From the NCBI RefSeq assembly GCF_034627025.1, contig NZ_CP141049.1, positions 682,001 through 746,000 of the forward strand: 64,000 nt of DNA, written 5' to 3'. Made by a program: the position numbers and the translations under genes. The stretch is from Microvirga lotononidis (lineage in GTDB: Bacteria > Pseudomonadota > Alphaproteobacteria > Rhizobiales > Beijerinckiaceae). Each line of letters opens with the position of its first letter. Within the stretch, counting starts at the first letter, position 1. Under the pieces are notes generated by a model. It was not told the DNA's origin, did no database searches, and worked only from the letters and a program-made list of their open reading frames with translations. Below are positions 27,509 through 35,945 of this stretch, in pieces.

Positions 27509-29590
27509 ATGCGGCCAATCTCCAACTCTGCCGATACCTTGCCTCAAGCCTCTGTTTCGGAACTCAGCCGGCGGATCGGGGACAAGCAGGCTGAGCCCTA
27601 TCAGGCCAGGATCGCCGCATCCGTGCGCGAGGCTATTCGACGGGGATGCTCAGGCGCGGTGCTCGCACCGACTGGCAGCGGCAAGAGTCTTCTGGCCGCC
27701 GGGGCCGCCGAGGACGCGATCGACCTAGGCAAGCCGATCCTTGTTCTCCACCCCGATGTTTCCCTGCTGCGCCAGAACTACGCCCAGTTTCAGAGCGTTC
27801 CGGCTGTCAGAGGCGCCCAGACCGCCTTTTACGTCGCCAAGAACGAAGTCATCGGCGATGGGCCGATGGTTCGGAATTCGCTTGACGCGGATGTGATCCC
27901 CGCCACGAACATGTCCCTCGTCAACAAGCTCGATGACGAAGACTTCCTGCGCTCTCTCGAGCGGTTCGGTAAGAGAGGAGGGGTAGTCCTTATCGACGAG
28001 GGTCACAAGGCTGCGGCCGAGGAACTTGCTCGGGTCCTTTCACGCATCGCACACGCCGGTGGCTCCGGCATTGTTCTGACCGCCACACCGTTCCGGACCG
28101 ATGGCAAGGACCCGCTGGACGCGTTCGGGGCCAGCATCGAGCACGATTTGATCGACGTTGCCACTTATGATGAGGTCCTGGCAACGGGCCGCACGGTTCC
28201 CACCAGGTTCGATATCGCCACCGGTGAATTCGAGGCTCATCTCGGCACCGATGCCGTCCGGCTCATTGAGAGCGCCTCCCTCGCGCTGCTTGCTGAAAAC
28301 AAGTCAGTGGACCAAGCCTCCCAGCAGGCATTCTCCCGCTTCTTCAAGGAAGGGGCGAGCGAGGGCGACAAGGCGATCGCCGCTCTGATCGTGGCGGCTG
28401 TCGCCAGGATCTGGGCGAAGCGTGCCGCCAGCGCTACCCTGGCAATGATCCACTGCGACAGCGTTGAGTTTGCCAAGGAGTTCTCCGGGTATCTTGCTCA
28501 AGAAAGCCTCCCTCCCGGTCACAGCAGGGAAGGGGAGAAGCCCCGCGTGGCCTTCGTCGTGGCCGGCGAAATTCGCGTCTGGCGCAACGGCGCCGAGGAG
28601 GGACTGAAAGAGGGCGAGGAGCCCGGTCGGAAGATCAAGCGTGACGATCTCCTCGATGCGGCCCGTGCGGGCGGCTTCGACATTCTGGTCAATGTGAATG
28701 CTCTGGGCGTCGGTACCGACGTTCCGCAGACCGATCTCAACATTTTGGCTTGCCAGGAACGGTCCATCGGTCCGGTGAAACAGATCAGCGGGCGAGGGGA
28801 ACGGGCGCACAAGGCATCGGCCAAGACCCACCAGGTCTTCGTTGATGTCGGCAATTCGATCGTGCGCATTTTCAGCGACATCGACGCCATGCGTCGGAAC
28901 GATCCGGAGCGCTGCCGCCGCCAGGTCCGCGGACTCGCTAGCCCGATCCGGGAGCAGTTCGAGGCGTGGTTCGACAAAGATCCCAGCCTGCGTGAGCAGA
29001 TCGGGGAGCGCCAGCGTCAGATCCGGCTGCGGATGGGCGAGGGGGACAGCGAGCAGTACGACGATCCGCTCGACCCCACGATGGAAGTCGGAGACGAGGA
29101 CACCCTTCCCGTACCGAAGCCCTTTGCAGCCGGCCTCATGACGACCGGAATGCGGCGCTACGATTCCGAGACCAAGAGATACTCCAGCCGCGTGGCGCTG
29201 TTCTGCGACCTCAACGAGTTCGGGCTTTTTGACGAGGAGGCCGCCCCGGATCTCCCACGCTGGCTCGTCGCCACCCACGAGGAACGGACAGGGGCGCAGC
29301 AGGCCTTCCTCTGCAAGACTCAGGACATCGCCCGCAAATACGTGGCCTTCGTGGGCATCCGCCACGACGGCGACTATGAAAGCGCCAGCCCGACGGACAA
29401 GCAACGCCGGTTCCTGACGGGCCTTCAGCAGGCGCGACCTCTCGCGCTCCCGTGGCTCAATGGGTTCGCGCCTCCAGGGAACGCAACTCAGATGTCGGCC
29501 GCCATCGACCTCCTCAAGGACAAGGCAGGATTGCTTACTAAGCAGCGATTCGGTGGTTGGGCAACGGATGGCGATTTCGCTCGCGATTGA
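27509..29590 (+). CDS. SF2 DEAD/DEAH-box helicase, C-terminus replaced by IS630
   Basis: 693 residues as read. Helicase motifs: APTGSGKS (Walker A, near residue 53), VVLIDEGHKA (DEAH variant, motif II), VLTATPFRTD (motif III), ALGVGTDVPQTD (motif V) and QISGRGERAH (motif VI). The C-terminal third (SPTDKQRRFLTGLQQARPLA) is not assigned. Natural end: IS630 D is inserted at the TA at 29539; removing it with one TA gives LLTRSALSSH and a TAA at 30694-30696. The present reading ends LLTKQRFGGWATDGDFARD inside the IS. Only about 7 residues are replaced, so it may still work. Confidence 0.85.
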   Translation: MRPISNSADTLPQASVSELSRRIGDKQAEPYQARIAASVREAIRRGCSGAVLAPTGSGKSLLAAGAAEDAIDLGKPILVLHPDVSLLRQNYAQFQSVPAVRGAQTAFYVAKNEVIGDGPMVRNSLDADVIPATNMSLVNKLDDEDFLRSLERFGKRGGVVLIDEGHKAAAEELARVLSRIAHAGGSGIVLTATPFRTDGKDPLDAFGASIEHDLIDVATYDEVLATGRTVPTRFDIATGEFEAHLGTDAVRLIESASLALLAENKSVDQASQQAFSRFFKEGASEGDKAIAALIVAAVARIWAKRAASATLAMIHCDSVEFAKEFSGYLAQESLPPGHSREGEKPRVAFVVAGEIRVWRNGAEEGLKEGEEPGRKIKRDDLLDAARAGGFDILVNVNALGVGTDVPQTDLNILACQERSIGPVKQISGRGERAHKASAKTHQVFVDVGNSIVRIFSDIDAMRRNDPERCRRQVRGLASPIREQFEAWFDKDPSLREQIGERQRQIRLRMGEGDSEQYDDPLDPTMEVGDEDTLPVPKPFAAGLMTTGMRRYDSETKRYSSRVALFCDLNEFGLFDEEAAPDLPRWLVATHEERTGAQQAFLCKTQDIARKYVAFVGIRHDGDYESASPTDKQRRFLTGLQQARPLALPWLNGFAPPGNATQMSAAIDLLKDKAGLLTKQRFGGWATDGDFARD

Positions 29591-30131
29591 GTTTCATGGT
29601 GGCCTGGTGAATGGCGGCATCGAGGCTTTCCGGCCCTGAGAAAGTCTGGTGAGCAAGATGATGCTGCTTGAGATCGCGCCAGAGCTCCTCGATGTCGTTG
29701 AGTTCGGGGGCGTACTTTGGCAGCCATTCGACCGTGAGCCAGGAGGCCCGCTCAGCGAGGGCAGCGCGCGTTGCCTTGCTGGTGTGGATCGGGCCGTTGT
29801 CGAGGACGAGCACGATCGGCTTCTGCGCACGGCCGGGCATCGGGCCATACTGCCTGTCAATCTGGTCCAGAAGCGCGATGAAGTCGGTACTGCGCTTGCT
29901 CCGGCTGGTACGCACGATCAGGTCGCGCGGCGCCCAGTCGAGCACCCCGAGCATCGCCACCTTGGCGGCTTGTCCGGGCGCGGGAATGCGCAGATCCGCG
30001 CCCTTCTTGGCCCAGGCATGAGCCAAATAGGGATGGGTGAGCGCCTCAGACTCATCGCCGAACAAGAGCACGATGTCGCCGGCCTCGGCCTGCGCCTTCA
30101 GGAGCTTGCGGCGCAGGCCAGCGCGATCCAC
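29538..30131 (-). CDS. IS630 element D, catalytic frame
   Basis: Catalytic domain with LLFGDESEALTHP, IVLVLDNGPIHTSK and APELNDIEELWRDLK. The frame is open upstream of the ATG at 30131 to about 30185 (FRWRRPRHTLKGRQ), so it is normally made as a fusion with the upstream frame by a -1 shift. The stop uses bases of the duplicated TA. Confidence 0.85.
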   Translation of the reverse strand: MDRAGLRRKLLKAQAEAGDIVLLFGDESEALTHPYLAHAWAKKGADLRIPAPGQAAKVAMLGVLDWAPRDLIVRTSRSKRSTDFIALLDQIDRQYGPMPGRAQKPIVLVLDNGPIHTSKATRAALAERASWLTVEWLPKYAPELNDIEELWRDLKQHHLAHQTFSGPESLDAAIHQATMKLNRERNRHPLPNHRIAA

Positions 30132-30671
30132 GGCGTCGGCATCCTGGCGGCCCTTCAGGGTGTGGCGCGGCCGGCGCCAGCGGAAAGCCCCTTTTGGCGC
30201 AGCACGACGGAGAGCCGTGAGCGCGAGATGCGCACGCCGGAGCGTTTCTCGATCTCGTCGGCCAGCCGCGGCAAGGTCCAGTTGGGGCGATCCGCCACTG
30301 GTCCCGACAAAACCGCCTCGGCCACCGCGAGCGCCTGCTCGGCCTTGACTGGAGCCGGCCCCGGGGCAACGGAGCGCCGCAGCGCGTCGACCCCACCCGT
30401 CATGAAAGCGCTGCGCCAGAGCCGCACCGTATCCTCGCGCACGCCGAAGGCCTCGGCGATCCGCGGGCTCGTCCAGCCGGCCAGGGTCAGCAGGAGCGCC
30501 CGCGCCCGGTCGGCCTCGCCCCGATCCCGCGAGTGGCTCAGAGCCATGAGCTCACGCCGCTGCGCGGCGCTTGCGACAACAGGGGATTTGCCTGCCATGA
30601 TCCGCATTCCAAACCAAACAAGAAGATGGAATCACATCCAGCATCCGATGGCCACCCCGCTGAAACCTGCT
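29541..30671 (-). mobile_element. IS630-family element D
   Basis: 1131 bp, imperfect inverted ends starting AGCAG, flanked by TA (29539-29540, 30672-30673). Inserted in the penultimate codons of the helicase gene. Confidence 0.88.
30155..30607 (-). CDS. IS630 element D, DNA-binding frame
   Basis: MAGKSPVVASAAQRRELMAL, HTH segments (WTSPRIAEAFGVREDTVRLW) and LPRLADEIEKRSG; ends after VLRQKGLSAGAGRATP. A CAAAAGGGGC stretch (coding strand, about 30190) is a plausible -1 slippage site into the catalytic frame. Confidence 0.85.
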   Translation of the reverse strand: MRIMAGKSPVVASAAQRRELMALSHSRDRGEADRARALLLTLAGWTSPRIAEAFGVREDTVRLWRSAFMTGGVDALRRSVAPGPAPVKAEQALAVAEAVLSGPVADRPNWTLPRLADEIEKRSGVRISRSRLSVVLRQKGLSAGAGRATP

Positions 30672-30716
30672 TAGATCTGCTTTAAGCAGCCATTAACCAT
30701 ACCATGCCATCCTCAC

Positions 30717-30745
30717 ATTAAGGTCCTTGCTCAGATGACCTTAAT
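30717..30745 (+). other. inverted repeat downstream of the helicase gene
   Basis: ATTAAGGTC - 11 bases - GACCTTAAT, perfect 9-bp arms, 21 bp beyond the native helicase stop. Hairpin or operator. A strong terminator follows. Confidence 0.5.
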
Positions 30746-30750
30746 CCAGC

Positions 30751-30797
30751 GAACCCCGTGCAGCTATCCCATCGCTTGCGCGGGGTTCTGGTTTTCT
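30751..30797 (+). terminator. Rho-independent terminator
   Basis: GAACCCCG / CGGGGTTC stem, extended on the loop side by GCA/TGC pairing, followed by TGGTTTTCT. It ends just before the ATG of the next gene at 30799, leaving almost no room for a separate promoter. Confidence 0.7.
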
Positions 30798-30798
30798 G

Positions 30799-31131
30799 AT
30801 GACAACTGCTCTCCCTCAGACGCTTTTCCACGCAACCCCTCTTTATCGATACGATCCCAAAGCCACCGATAATCACGGCATTTGGAATCCCGCTGACCAC
30901 GGCCAGATCAAAGACCACGGCCTGAGACCAAGCATGCATTCGAGTAAGGATGTGCCGGTCGTTTTCCTGACCGATGAGTTTTGGATCGCCAAAAATTACG
31001 CTGATTGCAATCGGGGTGAGGAGTGGCCGGTCGACTGGATTGTCCTTGAGGTCGACACGACGGTCATAGACCCGGCGCGCCTGCTGTCAGATATGGATCA
31101 GGAAGCGCAAATCATGGCCGACGACATCCTA
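30799..31131 (+). pseudogene. ADP-ribosyltransferase-like small protein, 5' part
   Basis: MTTALPQTLFHATPLYRYDP ... VPVVFLTDEFWIAKNYAD ... VLEVDTTVIDPARL. The order LFHAT, then VFLTDE with a following A-x-x-Y, then a C-terminal VRYSAPIP matches the ART/RNA-2'-phosphotransferase-like fold seen in small phage and plasmid proteins; this is inference from pattern. IS630 E is inserted at the TA at 31130. The missing 50 residues are at 34022-34174. Reconstructed length about 160 residues. Confidence 0.55.
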
Positions 31132-31185
31132 AGTAGGTCTTCATAAGACTTGCAACGCAAGCACTGCGGGTGTTCCCTGGAGAGC

Positions 31186-31683
31186 ATGCAACACCATGAT
31201 CACTCTCCCGAAACGTGGCTCGACGAGGCGGATCGCAAGCGGCTTACTGCCGCGCTTTCTGGTGCCCGTGAGGCCCGGGTGTATCGCCGCCTCGAGGCGC
31301 TGCTGCTGGTGGCCGAGGGCCATCCCGTCGCCGAGGCGGCCCGCCGCTGCCGGGTCAACCGCTCCAGCGTGCACCGCTGGCTCGTCCAGTACCGAGCCGA
31401 GCATGAGGCCACGGCCCTGATCGACCGGCCGCGCAGCGGACGTCCCCGCCGTCAGCCGAGGCTCACGCCGCAGCGGCTGGCGGCGGCCCTGGCGCGCGAC
31501 CCGCGCCGCTGCGGCTACCAGGCTACGAGCTGGACGGTGCCGCTGCTGGCCCACGACCTGGCCGCGAAGGGCCTCGCGGTCAGCCGCCAGACGCTGCGGC
31601 GGCGGCTGCACGAAGCCGGCTATCGTTGGAAGCGGCCGCGCTATGTCTATGTCGCGCGCGCGGCTCACCTGCCGCAGAAAAAG
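31186..31683 (+). pseudogene. IS630 element E transposase, N-terminal part
   Basis: MQHHDHSPETWLDEADRKRL, two HTH blocks (AARRCRVNRSSVHRWLVQYR, GLAVSRQTLRRRLHEAG), up to HLPQKK. Start at the ATG with CTGGAGAG upstream. Interrupted by IS110 after QKK; the frame continues unshifted at 33424. Confidence 0.85.
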
Positions 31684-31753
31684 ATCTCATGGGCCAGCGA
31701 CCGCCGAACTGGTGAAGTAAGGCGGTCACCTCACCTCACCCTGGAGGCCGCTC

Positions 31754-32905
31754 ATGTTCTCCTCTCCCTCAGCCGACGCTTCAGTCTCGGACAGCACCCA
31801 CACGATCTATCTCGCCCTTGAACTCAGCCGCCGCTCCTGGCTGGTGGCGCTGCATGCCCCCGATGCCGCGAAGATCGAGCTGCATCGGCTTCCCGCCGGT
31901 GATGGACAGGCGGTGCTCGACCTGCTTGCCCGCATCCGGACCCGCGTGGAACGACGCACCGGCGTGAGCCCACATGTATCGTGCTGCTACGAGGCCGGCC
32001 GCGACGGGTTCTGGCTGCACCGCCTTCTCGAGGCGCACGGCGTCAGCAGCCATGTCATGGACCCGAGTTCGCTGCAGGTCGACCGCCGGGCCCGGCGGGC
32101 CAAGACGGACCGCCTGGATGCCCAGGCTCTGCTGCGGGCGCTGATGGCCTGGTCCCGCGGCGAGCCGAAGGTCTGCTCCATGGTCCGCCCACCGTCCCCG
32201 GACGAGGAGGATGCGCGTCGTCCGAGCCGCGAGCGGGCCACGCTGCTGCAGGAGCGCATTCGCCTGGTCAACCGGATCAAGGGGCTGTGCGCGACGCAAG
32301 GGATCGACGACTACGAGCCGCTGCGGCCGGATCGCCGCTCGCGCCTGGCGCAGCTGATCACGGGGGATGGCCGGCCGCTGCCGCCGCGGCTGTCGGCGGA
32401 GATCGCGCGTCAGCTCGACTGGCTCGAACTGGTCCTGCGGCACCTGGCCGAGGTCGAGACGAGGCGCGATGCCGACGCGGCGGCGGCACGAGCCGCGTCC
32501 TCGTCCAAGCTTGGGACCTTGCTGCATCTGAGGGGGATCGGCTCTGAGATTGCAACTGTCCTCGCCAAGGAGGTGTTCTACCGATGCTTTGCCAGCCGGC
32601 GCCACGTGGCTGCCTATGCGGGACTGACCCCCAGCCCGTTTGCGAGCGGCCGCCGCTCGCGCGAGCAAGGGATTACCAAGGCGGGCAACGCCCGCGCCCG
32701 CAAGGCGCTGATCGAACTCGCCTGGCTGTGGTTGCGCAACCAGCCTGACAGTGCACTCGCGGTCTGGTTCCGCAGCCGTGTGGGGTCGGCCACCGGGCGG
32801 GTCAGACGCATTGCAATTGTGGCGCTCGCCCGTAAGCTGCTGATCCTGTTGTGGCGCTATGTCGAAACAGGCGCCCTGCCAGCCGATGTGGCCGTGAAGC
32901 CCTGA
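31754..32905 (+). CDS. IS110-family transposase
   Basis: 383 residues from MFSSPSADASVSDS. N-terminal DEDD-type domain (YLALELSRRSWLVAL, CCYEAGRDGFWLHR, RRAKTDRLDAQALL; the first Asp is replaced by Glu). C-terminal domain LRGIGSEIATVLAKEVF and VAAYAGLTPSPFASG. TGGAG precedes the start. Intact. Confidence 0.9.
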   Translation: MFSSPSADASVSDSTHTIYLALELSRRSWLVALHAPDAAKIELHRLPAGDGQAVLDLLARIRTRVERRTGVSPHVSCCYEAGRDGFWLHRLLEAHGVSSHVMDPSSLQVDRRARRAKTDRLDAQALLRALMAWSRGEPKVCSMVRPPSPDEEDARRPSRERATLLQERIRLVNRIKGLCATQGIDDYEPLRPDRRSRLAQLITGDGRPLPPRLSAEIARQLDWLELVLRHLAEVETRRDADAAAARAASSSKLGTLLHLRGIGSEIATVLAKEVFYRCFASRRHVAAYAGLTPSPFASGRRSREQGITKAGNARARKALIELAWLWLRNQPDSALAVWFRSRVGSATGRVRRIAIVALARKLLILLWRYVETGALPADVAVKP

Positions 32906-33423
32906 ACCCGCTTGCGCACTGGCGCGGGAGTGTCAGCGCGTGATGTCTGAGGGGAGTGCGACCGCGTTGTCCCCCCTGGCTGGAACAATGCCGCGAAAAA
33001 GAATGGTCGCGCTCACCCCGGAGCCCGTTCCCGACGCATGCGGGATTATGGTCAGGGCTTGGGCCCAACCGGATATAAGGTGATGCGGACGAACGGTTCG
33101 CATGAGCGCCATCGGGCTCAGCCTCGGAGGTCACCGCAAACTGTCGAATCCCGCCCTTGAGTAGACGGACAGTGTCGGAGCGAGTTGCCCTCGGGCAGTC
33201 TCCAGGATGGCTTGGAGCTTCGGCCGGCCCTCAAGCCCTGCGCCTGCGGCGCACCGCGAAGCGGCTGCGGGACTTGACCGCCCGCCTCGCCCAAGCTGAG
33301 AGCCGCCATGCCAGAATGGCAGGCTTTGAACTCGGCTTCCTTTGGTTCGACCCTGTCGGCCAGGTCAAACTCTGACTTCGATCCGGCACACCGCCTGCCA
33401 GCGCTTGACGGATCGGCCCATAT
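32906..33423 (+). other. non-coding 3' end of the IS110 element
   Basis: 518 bp without a convincing gene. Position suggests it could encode the bridge RNA, since the 5' non-coding end is only about 70 bp. No structure was folded. Confidence 0.4.
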
Positions 33424-34022
33424 AAGGGGGGATCACCCGACGCCTGAAGGCGGGCTGGCACAGGAGCGATCGGCTGCTGTGCCTCGACTGGACGCTGCTG
33501 CGGCTGTTTCCGCCGCTGCGCGCGACCTGGGCGCTCAAGGGCACGCAGGCCCTCGTGCCGATCACCGGCCGCAATGCCAAGCGGGTGCTGTTCGGGGCGA
33601 TCGACTTGCAAAGCGCGCGTCGGGTGGTGCTGATCCGCACCCGTGCCGGTCAGGCCGATGCCCAGGCGTTCCTGCGTGCGCTGCGGCGCCGCTACCGCAA
33701 GGCTGGCTGGCTCTGGCTGCTCACCGATCGGGCGAGCGCCCACACTGCCCCGCAGACCCAAGCCCTGGCCGACCGGCTGCGCATCCGGTTCGTGTGGTTG
33801 CCCCGGCAGGCGCCCGAACTGAGCCCGATGGATCAACTCTGGCGCGAGCTCAAGCGGCTGATCGCGGCCAACCGGCAGGCGGCTTCCATCGATGCTCTGG
33901 CCGCCGAGGCCGCAGCCTGGGTGCTGACGCTGACGCCGCAACAAGCGTTCCGCAAGGCCGGCATGCTGTCCAAACGCTTCTGGCTCAGAAAGCTGTTGCA
34001 GAACTTTTGGCGACCTACTTAG
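33424..34022 (+). pseudogene. IS630 element E transposase, C-terminal part
   Basis: GITRRLKAGWHRSDRLL, DWTLLRLFPPLRATWALKG, WLLTDRASAHTAPQ, APELSPMDQLWRELKRLI. Catalytic positions read Asp, Asp, Asp, a known IS630 variant. The TAG stop overlaps the TA duplication. Confidence 0.85.
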
Positions 34023-34174
34023 CCCTGGGACACACCCAGGCCGAATGGGATGCCGGCGAAATCCCTTGGGCGTCCGTGCTCAAGATCACCGGTCAGGTGA
34101 GATACAGTGCGCCGATCCCCGATAGTGCCATCACACCTTTCAAGCTCCTGCCTGTGGATCCGCCTCATCCGTAA
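34022..34174 (+). pseudogene. ADP-ribosyltransferase-like small protein, 3' part
   Basis: Continues 30799-31131: joined over one TA, ADDI-LALGHTQAEW gives an open frame ending VRYSAPIPDSAITPFKLLPV-DPPHP and a TAA at 34174. The V-x-Y-x-x-x-IP-x-x-A-I ending is typical of this fold. Confidence 0.6.
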
Positions 34175-34241
34175 GCTTTTGTTAAGGGCCGGACCCTACC
34201 TCTGGCCTCAAGGATCGACCTGACTGATCCTGTCCTCCGGG

Positions 34242-34285
34242 AACCCTGCGTAGCATAGCCCCCGCTACGCAGGGTTTTCTGTTTT
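34242..34285 (+). terminator. Rho-independent terminator
   Basis: Perfect 13-bp stem AACCCTGCGTAGC / GCTACGCAGGGTT, then TTCTGTTTT. Placed between the ART-like and Mom-like genes; same style as the terminator at 30751. Confidence 0.85.
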
Positions 34286-34357
34286 CGGCTTCGGCCGTCG
34301 CGGTATGACCCGCCCTGACCACCTCTCAAAGCTCCCTCTCCCAAACCATCTTCGGAA

Positions 34358-35229
34358 ATGACCCAGCTATCGCTCTTCGATCACTCGATGCGGTGGAATA
34401 GCCGCCGCGCGTCCTATCGCCCCTCCCAGGAGCCGATCGACCCCAGCCAGTTCTCAGTTGCTCCTGTAGGGGATGCAATCGCTAGAGACTTCGTCATCAG
34501 GCATCACTACTCAGGCTCTTACCCAGCAGCCGTTGCGGCTTATGGGATGTTCCAGCGGATTGCCGCATTCCAGGAAGAACTCGTTGGCGTTGCCGTCTTC
34601 TCGGTTCCCATGCAGCCAAAGGCGGCCGCTGCCTACGGGGCACCAGCCGATGCCAAATTTTGCGAGCTCGGACGCTTCGTGCTGAAGGATCATGTCGCGG
34701 GGAATGGGAAACGTGGCTCCTCAGGCGCGCCCTTGGGATGCTGGCAAAAGACAAACAGCGGCCTGACCGAAGGTCGTACTACGATCTGTGCCTGTCCTAC
34801 AGCGATCCGGTTCCTCGGACGAATGCCGCGGGAGATCTGATCCACGTCGGACACGTAGGCAGAATCTATCAGGCATACGGCTCAAGTGCCTATCTCGGCC
34901 GCGGGACGCCTCGCACTCATTGGCTTACTCAGGACGGGTCCATCGTTTCGCCGAGGGCTCTGTCAAAGCTTCGGAACGGCGAACGGGGAGCGGCTTACGC
35001 TTATGACTTTCTCAGATCCCATGGAGCTCCCGCCATGGCGCCAGGAGAAAAGGAAGCCGATTACATCCGAAGAGCACTGCAGGAGGGCCCTTTCCGCAAG
35101 ATGCGCCATAACGGCAATCACGCTTATGCCTTCCCGTGTGGCACTCATTCCAATCGCCAGGAGATCCGCCGGCGCATGGACAAAGGTTTGCCGCGGCCGA
35201 CCAAGACTGACCTCCCAATGGCGGCCTAG
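34358..35229 (+). pseudogene. Mom-like DNA-modification protein, frameshifted
   Basis: First frame MTQLSLFDHSMRWNSRRASY, FVIRHHYSGSYPAAVAAYG, LVGVAVFSVP and CELGRFVLKDHVAG; second frame from about 34700: EWETWLLRRALGMLAKDK, LCLSYSDPVPRTNAAGD, HVGRIYQAYG, PRALSKLRNGERGAAYAYD and a C-terminal basic tail. The layout is that of the GNAT-fold Mom family (phage Mu Mom modifies adenine; HHY and ELGR segments conserved). Loss of one G in a run now four long (about 34699-34702) explains the break and would restore DHVAGEWETW. A sequencing error is possible. Isolated gene with a terminator upstream; probably phage-derived anti-restriction cargo. Confidence 0.6.
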
Positions 35230-35232
35230 AAT

Positions 35233-35523
35233 CTAGTGCAAATATCCAAGCGTCGGAACGGCTCGACTAATAGTCATTAACCATCCTTCCAGCCGCGCGC
35301 CCGAATCATACTGCCGGATCCCGAGTCCGACTTCGCCCTGAATACTACGCAATATCGAATCAAGTGCGTAACTTGGAATCACCCGGAACCGGGCCTTTAC
35401 ATGCGAATTGACTCGCCTTTTTCGGCTAAATGATTCTCGGTAAAGAAGTTTCCCACCGCTGAATCGATCTATTGTGAATGGATTCTTGACGCGCGACTCC
35501 ACAGCCAAAATGGAATCGGGCAT
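35233..35523 (-). CDS. hypothetical protein
   Basis: 96 residues from MPDSILAVESRVKNPFTIDR to AVPTLGYLH. No family recognised; basic, no membrane segment. Its ATG overlaps a 14-bp palindrome that also covers an ATG on the other strand. Base composition is lower in GC than the neighbours. May be a chance frame. Confidence 0.3.
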   Translation of the reverse strand: MPDSILAVESRVKNPFTIDRFSGGKLLYRESFSRKRRVNSHVKARFRVIPSYALDSILRSIQGEVGLGIRQYDSGARLEGWLMTISRAVPTLGYLH

Positions 35524-35534
35524 CACTAGTGATG
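35521..35534. promoter_or_regulatory. 14-bp perfect palindrome
   Basis: CATCACTAGTGATG. It contains one ATG on each strand, just upstream of the ribbon-helix-helix gene. Candidate operator for that protein. Confidence 0.45.
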
Positions 35535-35558
35535 GCACGACTGGAATGGGTGAATGCC

Positions 35559-35771
35559 ATGCCTGATGCAAAGCATACCGAACGTGTTCAGCGCTTTCGT
35601 AAGTCTCGCCGGGAGCGGGGAGACCACGAGTTGAACGTTTGGGTGCGCGGGCCCCTTAAGGTTGCGATCGATCAAGCGATCGAGAGCGGTCGTTTCAGGA
35701 ACCGGCAGGAAGCAATCACCCATGCCCTCGAGGCCACATTTGCCCAAAAGGAGCGAAATGTCGTGACGTAA
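35559..35771 (+). CDS. small ribbon-helix-helix-like protein
   Basis: 70 residues from MPDAKHTERVQRFRKSRRER (start at 35559; upstream in-frame starts at 35529 and 35532 add up to ten residues). ELNVWVRGPLKVAIDQAIES followed by FRNRQEAITHALEAT has the strand-helix-helix pattern of CopG/Arc-type DNA-binding proteins. It lies directly before the replication module, where such proteins regulate copy number or partition. No partner toxin visible. Confidence 0.6.
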   Translation: MPDAKHTERVQRFRKSRRERGDHELNVWVRGPLKVAIDQAIESGRFRNRQEAITHALEATFAQKERNVVT

Positions 35772-35775
35772 ACCA

Positions 35776-35857
35776 GGCAAAGCAAAAGGCCCACGAAGCT
35801 GGACACTTCGAGGGCCTTTGGAGACCACCGCGAGGGTGGGCATTGGGAATAATCAGC
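35776..35857 (-). ncRNA. putative counter-transcribed RNA (incompatibility RNA) upstream of repC
   Basis: About 80 nt read toward lower coordinates. It ends in a strong hairpin (AAAGGCCC / GGGCCTTT, then CGAAG / CTTCG, 7-nt loop, 35785-35819) followed on this strand by TTTTGCTTT, a Rho-independent terminator. A sigma-70 promoter lies just upstream. Position and orientation match the ctRNA between repB and repC in repABC plasmids, which blocks repC expression. Confidence 0.7.
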
Positions 35858-35863
35858 ACATTC

Positions 35864-35893
35864 CTTATGCCATCCCGACAAACTGACTGTCAA
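35864..35893 (-). promoter_or_regulatory. promoter of the putative ctRNA
   Basis: On the - strand: TTGACA (35888-35893), 18-bp spacer, CATAAG (35864-35869). The -35 is a perfect consensus. Confidence 0.65.
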
Positions 35894-35945
35894 GAGCATC
35901 GGTTTCGGTGAACGCTCCCGCTTTGCCCTCAACAAGGAGGGTGCG

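Larger units (their letters stand above)
31684..33423 (+). mobile_element. IS110-family element inside IS630 E
   Basis: Boundaries inferred from the exact restoration of QKKGGITRRLKAGW in the host gene. Short inverted tips ATGGGCC near both ends. No target duplication. Confidence 0.75.
31132..34019 (+). mobile_element. IS630-family element E (host of an IS110)
   Basis: Ends AGTAGGTC at 31132 and GACCTACT at 34019, flanked by TA (31130-31131, 34020-34021). About 1148 bp without the nested IS110. Confidence 0.88.

Noticed and set aside
33308..34021. long + strand frame through the IS630 E catalytic region
   Set aside because: Off-frame relative to the conserved transposase; only its last part (34022-34174) is real, as the ART-like C-terminus.
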